This document shows, in pieces, positions 1 to 10,282 of a stretch of 40,568 nt of DNA. Both the position numbers and the translations under genes were made by a program. Source of the DNA: Pleurotus ostreatus/Saccharomyces cerevisiae fusant (Eukaryota; Opisthokonta); contig JAMQCK010000195.1 in assembly GCA_024196135.1 (NCBI GenBank), forward strand, positions 1 to 40,568, in the 5' to 3' direction. Numbering within the stretch: position 1 is the stretch's first letter; every line of letters begins with the position of its first letter. Below the pieces are notes generated by a model, which saw only the letters and a program-made list of their open reading frames with translations, did not search any database and was not told the origin of the DNA.

Positions 1-1775
1 TTTGCTGCCCCCCTCCCATCCCTTTCTTACATTTCCCCCTACCCCTCCCTTTCTTACATGTACCCCCTCCCTCCATTCCACCGCTCATGCTCATCGCACA
101 TCCCTCCTCCCTCACCCGTACTCACGCCTCCTCCCTCACCCGTATGCGCGCCTCCTCCCTCATGCCCTCTACTCACGCCACCTCAATACACACTCACCCC
201 ACCCCAGGCCCCCCGCCGCCCGCGCAGCCTCCGCGGGAGACGCGACCTGAATTTCCTAGACCAGACCTCGCTCCTGACGGTCCACCTCCACCTGCGGGTT
301 CACGGTACCAGCCGCCGCCGGGTGCGCCCCCGCGAGGGGCGGGAGGATACGCGCCACAGTACCCCCAATATGCCCCGCCACCAGGACCTCCCCCACGTCC
401 GCGAGCGGGATACGCACCGCAATACCCCCAATATGCCCCGCCACCCGGTTCACCGCCAAATCAGAGGCCGCCGCACCCGCCGCCGCCGCAGTCGCGGCCG
501 GGCGGGGCGTCGGAGAGGGGTTCGGCAGGTACGTCTTCGCGCCCCTTCTCTGCGCGCCCTCTCGTGAGCGTGGCTATGGTGTTGACCACCGAATTCAGGT
601 CCCGGTCCCTCGTCAAGACCACCGCCACCCCCGCCGCAGACGACGCGCCCATCGTCGCCGCCGCCGCCTCCCTCGCTGGAGGAGCTGGTGGAGATGTCGG
701 ACGACGAGATTGGGCGGTTGAGCGTGCACGCGCTTAAAGGGGTATGTCATTCTTCACTGTCGCGTCCTTCGAAGCGTTGCGTCGTGCTCCCTCCCCCCCC
801 CTCTGTGCGAGTCGTGCTAACGTCCTCAACGTAGGTGCTGCGCGCGAACCACGTCCCGCTCGGCCAAGTATTGGAGAAAGCGGATCTGGTGGCGAAAGTC
901 CGGGCCCTGGTTACGGAGGAGAGGAGGGCGAGGGAGGTGCGGGAGGCGGCGGAGGCATATGATGCGCCGTGGCCTGCGCCTGTGTCGTCGACGGCGCAAG
1001 ACGAGGTGCCAAGGGGGCCGTCATCTACGCCGCCGCAGGAAGAAGACGAGGGAGCAGGGGAGGGGGCGGCTGCACAGCCACCGTCCTCCACATCGTCCGC
1101 AGATGGCGCGCCGACCGAAGACGACGCAGGTTTCACGCCGCCAGCCGACGATGCATCGCCCCCGCGAGCTTCCTCGACGGCGACCCCCAAACCCTCCTCC
1201 TCTTCGCACGCGAAACCCTCCCCCGCGACCTCCTGCGCGGACCGGCCCGGCCTGTGCGTCGTGTGTCAGGACGAGGACGCGGTGCTGGCGATTGTGGACT
1301 GTGGGTGAGTGCGGATAGATGTTGGTTTCTCGAAGGGGGTCATAGCGGCGCGGTCGCTGCGCGCAAGCGACCTCAATTGGCCTGCGCGCAAGCGACGGCT
1401 TGCGTTCGGCTGACGGCTGACTCCCCCCCAAACCTCTGCTTTTTCACACTCCCCCCCCACCCCTCCAACTCTCACCCTTCCCCCTCCAACTCTCATCCCC
1501 CTCCCCCCTTCCCTCACACCCCCTTCCCCTCCATCTCTCATCCCCTCCCCCCTATTCTCACCTATCCCCCTCCCCACCCTCCAACCCTAACCACCTTACT
1601 CACACCTCCAACCCAAACTAAAACACCTCTAACTAAAACTAACCCCACCCCCCCCAGCCACCTCGCCCTCTGCGCGCCCTGCGCCGCGCTCATCATGCGC
1701 TCGACGCGCGAGTGCCCGTTGTGCAGGACAAGGATTGTCACGGAGCAGAGGTTGTTAAGGATATGGAGGACGTGA
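1..1775 (+). CDS. RING-finger E3 ubiquitin ligase with SAP-like segment (5' partial)
   Basis: Exons read as about 208-528, 599-741, 835-1304 and 1658-1775 (TGA). Phases agree across the three internal introns (GTACGT..CAG, GTATGT..TAG, GTGAGT..CAG). The last two exons join to form a complete C3HC4-type RING: Cys-Val-Val-Cys, then Cys-Gly-His-Leu, Cys-Ala-Pro-Cys and a final Cys-Pro-Leu-Cys. The layout is that of the RNF34/IAP group, which transfers ubiquitin from an E2 to substrates. Upstream (about 676-900) a helical stretch, MSDDEIGRLSVHALKGVL followed by LEKADLVAKV, resembles the SAP-like segment that precedes the RING in RNF34-type ligases. The first visible exon is Pro/Tyr-rich, with two YAPQYPQYAPPP repeats. 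A long Ser/Pro/Thr-rich linker joins the SAP-like part to the RING. I treat 1-207 as the end of an intron because it is low-complexity C/T sequence ending in CAG, so the true start lies outside the window. A start at the in-frame ATG at 87 is possible but less likely. Confidence 0.85.
1305..1657 (+). repeat. Long C/T-rich low-complexity intron of the RING gene
   Basis: This 353-nt intron splits the RING finger between its Cys-Gly and His residues. It is far longer than the other introns here. From about 1425 to 1650 it is almost pure pyrimidine on the + strand (CCCCTCC, CTCTCA, CCCCTCCA variants). Its 5' part has a 15-bp direct repeat, ctgcgcgcaagcgac, at 1357 and 1382. Confidence 0.75.
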
Positions 1776-2340
1776 GGGTGAGGGAGGGGGTTGGAGGAGT
1801 TTAGGGGGGGAGGGGGGGAGGAGAGTTGTTTTCTTGTGTCTTCTTATTAAATGGGAGAGTTGGGTGGGAGGGGGGTGTGCGCACTTTAAATTTAGGGGAG
1901 GAGGGGTATATGGAGGACGGTGGCGAAGGAGGGAAGGAGCGCATCATGTATATCATCACGGGTTCGTCGAATACTGAGTTTGCTTTCATTTCTTCCATCT
2001 GCCAGCGTGAGTCGGGTAGGGACGGAGCGAGAAGGCTGGGAGTGTGAGTAAAGGGGGATGGGGATGCGAGTGGAGGCTGGTGGGGATGCGAGTGGAGGGA
2101 GCGGGAGGGAGGCGCGAGTAGAGGCTGGTGGGGATGCGAGGGATGGGCGATGGAGGGGGAGCGCGAGGAGGGAGCGCGAGGGATGGGCGAGGAAGGGGGA
2201 TGCAAATGGAGGGGATGCGGATGCAAATGGAGGGGATGCGGATGCAAATGGAGGGAGCGCGAGGGATAGGCGAGGAAGGGGTGGGCGAGGAGGCGCGGCG
2301 ATGGGAAAGTTCAACTCCTCACATGACCGTGTGCATGCGC
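1776..2340 (+). repeat. G-rich purine block with 21-bp tandem repeats, 3' of the RING gene
   Basis: The block starts with runs of 7-8 G at 1803-1819, a potential G-quadruplex. It continues with GGGGATGCGAGTGGAGG-like units from about 2056. At 2199, 2220 and 2241 a 21-bp unit (gatgcaaatggaggggatgcg) is repeated almost exactly, the last copy partial. The composition is the reverse-complement counterpart of the C/T-rich tracts at 1-180 and 1425-1650. No gene is supported here, and none in 2341-2710. Confidence 0.7.
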
Positions 2341-2710
2341 GATACCGACGCGACGCGTGGCGCGCGAGAACGTGTTCTTGATTTTGACGTTCATAGGCGA
2401 AATGGCTGGCCTTTTCGACTCGCTTGCTTGGTTGCCTTCGGTTGAAAGGCCCTTCAGCTCTCTACTCGGGTCTTCTTGCTTCAGCACTCTCCGACGCGCT
2501 TCTGCAGCACCCACCACGATGCTCGCGCTCCCGACGCTCTGGCGCATGTCGCGCTCTTTTCTCGAAACGCTCTGACGCTCGACCAGGCCTTCGCTCCGAC
2601 ACCTGAGTTCTGTGTCCACCCTTTACCTTTAACTTACTTTGTGGCGGCGGATACTAAGCGATGGTCCGGGGTTACGATGCGTAATCTATTGCGATACAGC
2701 GCAGCTCGTA

Positions 2711-3682
2711 CTACGATACGGAGGACCTTTCTGGACTATCTTGATATACTTCCTCCCTCTTCGCGGTGATGATGTTCCTGCCTGGCTCCGAGGGCTCCCA
2801 GGCCCGATATTTCAGTCCTAGTCTGACACACAGATCATTGAACGTATCCTGTTTCTGGGTCGCAAGGCACTCCACCCTTAAATCCACCAAATTTCCGCAC
2901 TCCTCGATGTCCTTCAGCACGGAGTCACTCTTTTGCTCTGTAAGGTCCAACTCGAGCGCAGTGATCTGAGCTATAGGCGCGCCGATCAAGGAATCAACAT
3001 GTTCAATCCCAGGTCCGACTACGCCTAGATCAACCGTACGAAGCCGGTAGTTGGAATGATTGAGCACGGGTTTCGCCGGGGGTGTCTGATCGATATCTCT
3101 CTCGACTCCCAGCACCCTCAAGGTGAGTGGAAAATCGAGGGAATCGACGTCGTAGTGCGCACTTGCGATGAGGTGCGTGAGCTGGGCTGCGGTGATCACG
3201 CGCATGATATACACGACCTTGACCCCCCAGCCCGTTAGCGCCTCCAACGCGAACCACGGGAAGGGCACGTTCTTCGGTCCGCCGCTATACACGATGGTCT
3301 TCCCTCGGAGCTCGGTCGGTGACAAAGTCGGATACTGAACCCCGAAAGGGCCGTTGGTACCTAGACATTCGTCCGGCATACGCAAACGAAGGGTTTGCCA
3401 CCCCTGGATGGGCTTGGGGAGTCGCTCCTTATCGCAAATGAGGCATATCGTCACCCGGTCCACAAGCCAAAGCTCGACCTCCTTGTTTGCCACGCGTACA
3501 GTGATACTGACAGGATCGTCCAGGAGCTGATTTAACGCGTCTCCCAGCGCGGCCAAGGAGTGCCCGGGCGAAGTAGCAAGGCTTATTGTCGGATTGGGAG
3601 AGAGCGATGGGTGCGCGAGAGCGGTCATGATGCTGCCATCCTCTCTTACCATGATATCGAGTTTGATCTCAATTCTCCACAT
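2711..3682 (-). CDS. Unrecognised protein, single exon (323 aa)
   Basis: A single uninterrupted frame from an ATG at 3682 to a TAG at 2711. I do not recognise the family. The C-terminal half has short hydrophobic repeats such as LRTVDLGVVG, ITALELDLTE and NLVDLRVECL. These look like degenerate leucine-rich units, as in the C-terminal parts of basidiomycete F-box-like proteins, but no F-box is visible. The middle carries an isolated CLIC pair of cysteines. Several Met codons occur near the N-terminus (residues 1, 11, 19), so the start is uncertain. A TATATAAA box on the same strand at 3946-3953 lies 264 nt upstream, which implies a long leader or a missed 5' exon. Codon composition and length favour a real gene, but this is inference. 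Confidence 0.6.
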   Translation of the reverse strand: MWRIEIKLDIMVREDGSIMTALAHPSLSPNPTISLATSPGHSLAALGDALNQLLDDPVSITVRVANKEVELWLVDRVTICLICDKERLPKPIQGWQTLRLRMPDECLGTNGPFGVQYPTLSPTELRGKTIVYSGGPKNVPFPWFALEALTGWGVKVVYIMRVITAAQLTHLIASAHYDVDSLDFPLTLRVLGVERDIDQTPPAKPVLNHSNYRLRTVDLGVVGPGIEHVDSLIGAPIAQITALELDLTEQKSDSVLKDIEECGNLVDLRVECLATQKQDTFNDLCVRLGLKYRAWEPSEPGRNIITAKREEVYQDSPERSSVS

Positions 3683-3945
3683 TTTGTATGACAGATAATC
3701 AAGGAAGGCGTCCTACGGACACAACTCGGAGGCCTGTCACACTTCGATTGGTGGTGTGCACTGGGCAACGGGTCGGAGGTCTGCCATACACTGAGAGTTT
3801 TGCGGAACCGCTGGTCTTGAGTCTGCGAGCGCGACTTGGGTGGGGGAGTAAGAAATGATAATGGGACTTTGAGGCTCGCGCGACTATGTGGCACCCGAAG
3901 ACTTTGGGGGAGGCAGATGGCGAGCACTTGTCTTGACCTTGCTCG

Positions 3946-3953
3946 TTTATATA
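3946..3953 (-). promoter_or_regulatory. Candidate TATA box for the 2711-3682 gene
   Basis: TATATAAA on the minus strand, 264 nt before the chosen ATG. The leader between them contains a short upstream reading frame starting MADLRPVAQ. Confidence 0.4.
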
Positions 3954-4342
3954 TGGGCGTCTCTCGCCATAAATCCTGTCATTGACATCTCACATGAGAT
4001 GGGAAGAAGCAGCTCGAAGCGACAAAGGACGTCGGGGAAAAACAGAGCCTAAGAACGAGCTGATAGAGGATTCCAAGAAGCCACGAACAGGGCGCTCGAG
4101 CTCAATAGAAGGTCTTCAGATTATAGCGAAGTCCTGCTTGCATCCGCTTCTTCAAGAAGAGCGCATCAGAGAACCGAATCGAGAACAGAAGAGAACTCCA
4201 TTTGATGGGATATGGCAGACGCAATAGAAGGCTTCCCATGACGTGCAGTCATAGAGAAGCAGCGCACAAGGACTTCGAGCTGATGAGAAAATCCCGCGAA
4301 GCTTGGGCGCATCGGCAACTTGAGCTTCAACACGCGCCTGGA

Positions 4343-4368
4343 AAGTTCAACACATCATGTGACCGTGG
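4343..4368 (+). repeat. 25-bp dispersed motif, copy 2
   Basis: aagttcaacacatcatgtga followed by ccgtgg. Related copies lie at 2307-2331 (aagttcaactcctcacatga then ccgtg) and 8343-8368 (aagtccaactcttcatgtga then ctgtgg). The 4.3-kb and 8.3-kb copies also share weaker similarity just upstream (cgcatcggcaacttgagctt against cgtatcggcgagttcagctt). This suggests fragments of one old repeat. Confidence 0.45.
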
Positions 4369-4950
4369 ACCTCAGCACGCGGATCCACAGGGTGCGATCC
4401 CGGAGTTAGCCGTCGCCTTCTTGATCTCGAACTTTCATGACTTGACGCCAGTTCCTCGTGCACGGTCTGCGCAGGCTTTCGCCTTCCTTGCCAATCTGCT
4501 TCTTTGTATGCTGGCCACCCAATTGCGACTACGCGCGGGTATCTACTTTGCGTCTTGGGACTAACTTCGTCTTCACGCTGCATTCGGCTCTTTCTTTAAC
4601 TGCTTCTGAGCCGCTTCTGGGTGAACCTTTCGAGGGGCGTTCGAGATATTCATTTTGAAGATCAATCATTGGATTATCCATGTCTACAACTCTCCCTTGA
4701 GCTCGCGAGGACCGCCAGGCTCCAAATGACGCCAGCGCGCCACAAATTCCCCCAATGCCAGCGTTCTCATCGAGGGCCTCCTTCGTGAGTGTAGCGTTTC
4801 TCTCTTCTTTCGCACTTTGCTCTCTCGCATGCAGGAGGAGACGGGCTTTGCGCGCATAGTTCGGGTGTATGCGATCGAAAAGAAGCCGGTCACGCTCGAC
4901 TGCTCTTGGAGCCAACTTGACCGAGTGTGGGCGAACGTTGCTCTCAGCGG

Positions 4951-5001
4951 GGAGCTCTTCTTCAGCGGATAGACGCGGAGCTCTTCTCAGCGGGTAGACG
5001 T
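4951..5001 (+). repeat. Two-copy direct repeat of about 25 bp
   Basis: ggagctcttcttcagcggat and ggagctcttctcagcgggta, each followed by agacg, head to tail in intergenic DNA. Confidence 0.6.
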
Positions 5002-5776
5002 GCTCGAGCTAGAAGCGAAGAAACGCGCTACTCTACTGCAGCGGAAGTACCACGCTCTTGGCCGTTTGATCTAGAGGGTGTCTTTGGCCTCAGGAAGATG
5101 GATGGCGCCGTCAGATGTGAGGTACGACATGCTCTTGACTTCGCTCTGCTTCTGCCTTTACGTCTCTCTGCTTCTCCCTTTCTTCGCTCCGCTTCTCCCT
5201 TTCCTCCCACAACCCCACCTTGCCAACGTAGTCGCCCTCTATCGCCGTCGTCAAGGCGTCCTGACCGCGCATCCACTCAACACCTCGTCGCGCTCCGGCT
5301 GGCCTGATTTGCCTCTGCCTTGTCGAACCCGAGGATCGGACTCGGACGCAGGCGAACCCGAGAGAAGGACACAGGCGACCCCTCTGCAGAGGCATGCGGC
5401 GCCAACATGTACCGCGTACGTTTCGCTTTTCTTCAGCCTCTGGAGGGAAGGTCGCACTGCCAACCTCGACGTTTGGAGCGCCGGGAGTGCTGCACGATCC
5501 CGACCGTGGTTCGACTCCGACCGTGGTGCGGTTGGCCGAAGTATGTATGTCTGATCTGAGGCGCTACTAGTACATAACCACCCAACATCGGGACAACTTG
5601 GCGCGTGGGGATAATCGATAGCTTGTGTTCAGACACACGCTCTTGCAGATGAGTACACTGACATGAAGAGTCATCTTCCGAGACCAGAGCCGTGAGTACC
5701 GACTACATTCATAGTATATCCTCCTTCGCTGCGTCGCCCTTTTGGCGAGGTCAACCTGGGTGTTTGCCTACGACCT

Positions 5777-5818
5777 GCCATAACCCATGTGTCCTCCGCC
5801 ATAACCCTTGTGTCCTCT
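5777..5818 (+). repeat. Two-copy 21-bp tandem repeat 3' of gene A
   Basis: gccataacccatgtgtcctc and gccataacccttgtgtcctc in tandem with a 21-bp period, differing mainly at one internal base. It lies 130 bp beyond the stop codon of gene A. Confidence 0.7.
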
Positions 5819-5945
5819 GACCAGTGGCATGTCACGAGACAACATCATCGAGCACCTCGATTTACCCTGGCGAGGCGACGCAGTCAACTTCACCCCGCCA
5901 GCAGTTCCTCCGTATCCGGGCCTTGCTCCAGTCTGCGGCGACGCA

Positions 5946-7098
5946 CTACAGCGAGATAGTGAGAAACGCAGAGATCGCTTGCTCCGCCGCGCGCTCCGAT
6001 GGGTACGGCAAGTTGTTGAGTGCGAGGTCGATGATGCGCACCGCGTCCGACGCGAGGGCCTCCGTTCGGACTTGCGTCGTATAGCCGTTTTGTTTGTGGA
6101 TCTGCGGAGGAGGAAGCGTTAGCATCGAAGGAGAAGAGGCAGACTCGGGCGAAGACGTAGAATCAAAGGGCGAAGAGGCGGATTGTGGGGTAGCGGGAGA
6201 AGCAGAACGGGTAGACGGTCGGCGAAGGGTAGATCCCTGAGGAAAACCGCCAGGGAAGGGAGAGAAGGAGCTAATGACCCCAACAGACAATGCTATCGAA
6301 AACGCACCGCATGTAGCCCGAAGGCGCCGCCCAGGGTGACCGGGTCGCAGATACAGCGCGCAATGTCGCCCTCCACCTGCGCGCCCTCGGGGTCGCGCAG
6401 CAGCTCGCTGAAAGATCTGAACCGCCATTCCCACCCCGCGCGCACGCTGACGCGGCTCATCTGCTCAGCAAGACTCGTCAGGGATACATTTACGGGTTCG
6501 GAGGGGCGGAGAGACGCACGCATTCGTTCTTCTTCGTGACCGCGCGCGTGACGCCGGAGAGGAGGATCTCCCAGCAGTACTGCGTGTCCGTGCCCGGGGG
6601 CGCGACTCGTGCCAGTGCGTGCTGCACGCCGTCCATGCACAGACCCATGCGCGCGAACCAGGGCGCTATGCGCCCGAGGTAGTCCGCGCACCCGAACCCG
6701 CGGTGGTAGGGGGACGCCGCGAGGCACATCTGCAGGTCCCCCTCGTCCACTTCGCTCTCGAGCCAGACGGACATCCAGAACTGCGCGAGGACGGACAGGG
6801 ACGGGAGGAGCGGCGCGTCTGCGTGCGCGAGGCGGAAGTTGCGCAGGGTCCCCGCCGCGCCGAGTGCCACCCGGATGGGCGCAATGCCGGTCGGGCTTGG
6901 GTAGTAGTAAAGGTCCGCAGTGATCTGCTTGGGCAGCTCGCGGCTCCAGGCGAGCATGATGGCGCGCTCTGGACCATAGACCTGAAGGTCGCTGGTGCGG
7001 GCAGCTAGCTCGTCGGGGTCGGGGTTCTGCCTTCGGGGGAATGCGCGAAGAGCCTGAGTGGTGTAAGGGGCGTAGTTCAGAAGGACTTCGTACGGCAT
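5946..7098 (-). CDS. Array gene A: orphan family protein with DPVTLGGA signature (295 aa)
   Basis: Exons, in minus-strand order: 7098-6520, 6460-6308, 6101-5946 (TAG). Both introns are phase 0. The start is the ATG at 7098, 55 nt from a TATA box. I do not recognise the family. Shared with genes B-D are a W-x-I-[FL]-x-x-G-[LV] motif near the end of exon 1 (CWEILLSGV), C-I-C-DPVTLGGA at the end of exon 2 (the Asp is residue 232), and an A-E-Q-A-I segment near the C-terminus. There is no signal peptide and no obvious membrane span. The protein appears largely helical and soluble. Intron 2 is long (206 nt) compared with B-D. Gene A is the last member in the direction of transcription. Confidence 0.82.
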
Positions 7099-7152
7099 GA
7101 TGTGGCACGATTGAGTGTAGCGGTTGGCGATGGGCGGCAGGTGCGGATGTCG

Positions 7153-7160
7153 TTTATATA
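7153..7160 (-). promoter_or_regulatory. TATA box of array gene A
   Basis: TATATAAA on the minus strand, 55 nt upstream of the gene A start codon. Confidence 0.65.
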
Positions 7161-9076
7161 ACAGCAATACTGGCGACGCACAAAAGTACGCGAGCACATA
7201 CGCCTCGTCGCCGGCGCCTGCACAGTGTGTTGTCCGGTCATGTCGTCAAGATGGTCCATTTTTCATGAATCTTGACAAAACGAAGGACATTGAGGCATTC
7301 AACTGTAGTATGCTCCATCAATCAAAGTCCTAGGAGAGAGATATGAATACCGCCGGATTGATATGAATGTGGCTGAGCACGATGCTTATGTCGATCGGAC
7401 CCGAGAACTGACGGAAGGATACAGAGTATTTGAGGCTCCCGTCTGCGTCTGGCATGAGAGAAAGCATGGAGATCCGCCAGTCATGCCAATAAGATCATTC
7501 CCTTTGTCAGTGGCAATCCCAGGTTAAGCAACCGCCGGTCGCTCCGACAAAGCCTCAGTGCATGCATCGTCGAGAGTTGGCTCGTGTTGCTAGATATGAC
7601 GCGTGAGCGAGTGATGCCAGTCACTCGTGAGGGTATCCATTACCGAGAGATCGCCGGGGTTCACTTTGCTGGCAAATCCAGAGCACGACGCCGGCCTATG
7701 TTGATCTGCACGGCGAGCTCGGCGATATTGAAACGAAAAACCCTCGGCAGGACGAGAATATGATTAACGTGGGAGAGAGTGTCACGACCGGTACCCGCCA
7801 GAGCGCCATGGTCAATGCGCTGTAGAATCACCGAGACCGAGCCATTATGAAGGCTGATACGTATCAAGGCTTGGACCCGCGGGAATGTTTGTCCCAAGTT
7901 CGGTAACGCACGTGTTCGGCATTTTCCGCCGCTTTTCTCAATCTTGTTTCCTACATCCACGACTTTGCAGGCGTCTTGACGGATATGATACGATGCACGT
8001 TGTCGCGCGAAGTGAAGGGCCTGTAATGCCTCCAATTCACCGAGTTTGGGATCAACTTGCTGCATCTCTGGCGTGCTCATCGCCGGCTGCCGCCGCATCT
8101 GAAGCACTTCGAAGTATAGCTGCACTGTGGTTCCGTTGACTTCTATAACCAAGCTCGGCGGACAGCCTTTCGAATCGAGAATTAGAGATTATTCCATTGA
8201 TGCACTGAAGTCGAGGATGGAAGCCCATTGCGCGTGGCAATAGAGAAGAAGTGCGAGGGATTCGCTATCCGAGCACAATGAAACTGGGGATTCTCGCGCG
8301 TATCGGCGAGTTCAGCTTGAACATCATTGTAAGTACGCCGGCAAGTCCAACTCTTCATGTGACTGTGGGGCGATTGAGCAGAAGTGCAGCGACGGGTTGC
8401 ACCTCCGAGTGCGAGGGCGTCGCCGCGTTCGATCCACAGCAGGCGCTTTTCGAGGCGAGGGGGTGTCGCGTTCTCTGACCGAAGGAAGTCGCGCCATTCA
8501 CATCAACAGAGGTCTTACGCTGCTTGATTCGACGATATGATCCTCGGACGAGTGCATGTGCTCGGATCAGGGAAGGAAGTACTCAGATTGATGGATGTCA
8601 GCTCTGAACCTGCAGAGAGCATGTCTCCCGACCCATGCAGGAAAGTGCGTCTCTCAACCTGAGGGTCAGGAGACCGCACTCGGCCTGTAGAAGGAGAGAG
8701 GCCGAATCAGATGGTGGCAAAATCGCGCCCGACCTCGAGAGGATGCTGGCGCGTACTCAAAGAATGGAGCCCCGTACCCAAAGAAAGAGGCCCCTCCGTT
8801 CGACCTGAGAGGAGACACCGACGCTCGAGTCGAAGAAGTGCGAGGAGAATTCTGAGCGACGAGATGGCAACATGAATAAAAGTGTCAACCATGGGAACCG
8901 ACGGCAACATGTGCTGCTGTACCACGATGTGGATATCTATTGTACAGCCCGATAATAATTCACAGACTCATGATGAGATTCAATATGCGCTACTCGTATG
9001 AGCAACACACATATTTCCTTTTTGCTCTAAGAACTCGATCAGGAGGTTGAAACCCTAGTATTCGGAATCTACGCTA
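7161..9076. other. Intergenic spacer between array genes A and B
   Basis: Nearly 2 kb. The only sizeable frame is on the minus strand at 7661-8152 (163 residues, starting MVIEVNGTTV). It lacks a recognisable motif and does not resemble genes A-D, so I do not call it a gene. A dispersed 25-bp motif sits at 8343-8368. Nothing else is supported. Confidence 0.5.
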
Positions 9077-10199
9077 CTACAGCCTCGGCATGCTCAAGTA
9101 TACACAAACCGCGTGCTCTGCCATGCGCTCGGAGCGCACAGGCTTCTGACATAGGGCGATCCGGATGATCCATGCGATGTCCAATGCGAGCGCGTCCGTC
9201 CTAGTCTGGATGTCTAGCGACATATCTCTGTAGGGCTATGGAAGCGGAACGATGAGCATTCAGGGAGGCGCAAGCAAGATCGGAAAGCGTGTCTTGTCGA
9301 ACAAAAATTACTCACCGCACGCACGCCGTAGGCACCACCCAGCGTCACAGGGTCGAGAATGTAACATTCCATGCCACAGTGCATGTCGATGCCCGCGTCC
9401 CGCAGCAGTTTGCTGAAGAACGTAAAGCGGGCTGCCCAGAGGGTGTTCATCTGCATGTGCGCCTGCGGAATGTGCGCGTCAATGAATGGAAAGAAATGAT
9501 ATGCGAGGAAAGCGGGGAGGGAGGAGTCGCTCAAGGATGGTCTCAGAGCCAGGGAGGAGGCAAAGCCTTTGCAGTTGGACTCACATAGTCTGCCTTCCGA
9601 GTCGATAGAGCGCGCATGAGCCCGGAGAGGAAGATGTGCCAGTACAGATGGGCATCCCCCTCGCGGGGAACGCAGTCAGTTAGCCTCTCCTGCAGGGTGT
9701 GCATGTCGAGGCCTATACTTTTGGACCATTCCGTCATGCGCTTATCAAAGCATCCCAAGACGTAGGCATCGATGTTCACCGAGTCTTGTAGCGTTGTTTC
9801 GCTGCCGCCCACCGCCTCCGCTGCGTCGTACACGAGCCGCCAGTATTTCCCGCTGCAAGTTGCCATGTGCTTAACGATGTCCGCGAAGCGCATATAGGCC
9901 GCGTTTTCTTCGAACGCGAGTTGCTCAGGGTCGCCGTCGGGCAGGAGCGAGTCGTGCGCCGCGACAAAAAAGAATTCGTGCGACCTGGCGGCAGCGAGGC
10001 AGCGACTGGTGTTCTCAGGGCAGTATACGACCTGTCCGACGGGCTCCAGGCAGGAATTTGCTATTATCTCCAGCATAGGCGTCCAGGCGTCCAGCACTGC
10101 GACGGCGGACTCCTCATCCAGTGCCACCGGTGCAGTCGGCGGCCAATGGCCAGGGAGCACGCGGAAGGCGCTGGTGGGGTAAACGAGCTCTTGCGACAT
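9077..10199 (-). CDS. Array gene B: orphan family protein (306 aa)
   Basis: Exons: 10199-9585, 9462-9316, 9235-9077 (TAG), both introns phase 0. Exon 2 starts after CCGCAG and exon 3 after CCATAG. That choice keeps the frame and lines up with the other copies. Shared motifs are YWHIFLSGL near the end of exon 1 and ILDPVTLGGAYG at the end of exon 2 (the Asp is residue 242), then MAEHAVCVY near the C-terminus. The first 50 residues are Pro/Ala-rich and unlike those of A, C or D. The start chosen is the ATG at 10199, 77 nt from a TATATAA box. A frame open upstream to 10343 would run through that TATA box and is rejected. No known domain is recognised. Confidence 0.82.
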
Positions 10200-10275
10200 T
10201 TTGCTGCGATGGGCTGGGAGTTGGGTGCGCTGGGCTAGGGATGGGAAGTGAGCTGTATGCCCGAATGAGCCCTGG

Positions 10276-10282
10276 TTATATA
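10276..10282 (-). promoter_or_regulatory. TATA box of array gene B
   Basis: TATATAA on the minus strand, 77 nt upstream of the gene B start codon. Confidence 0.65.

Larger units (their letters stand above)
3960..5945. other. Intergenic region without convincing gene
   Basis: About 2 kb with only short frames on both strands and no domain that I recognise. The longest minus-strand frame (4529-4915, 128 residues) has no familiar motif and no supporting splice or promoter context. The region does contain small direct repeats (4951-5001 and 5777-5818) and one copy of a 25-bp dispersed motif at 4343-4368, listed separately. Confidence 0.5.

Noticed and set aside
7661..8152. 163-residue minus-strand frame between genes A and B as a small gene
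   Set aside because: No recognisable motif, no nearby TATA box, no similarity to the array genes, and length within chance for GC-rich DNA.
8400..8470. tRNA-like ttcgatcc sequence
   Set aside because: No acceptor stem, D arm or anticodon arm can be folded around it.
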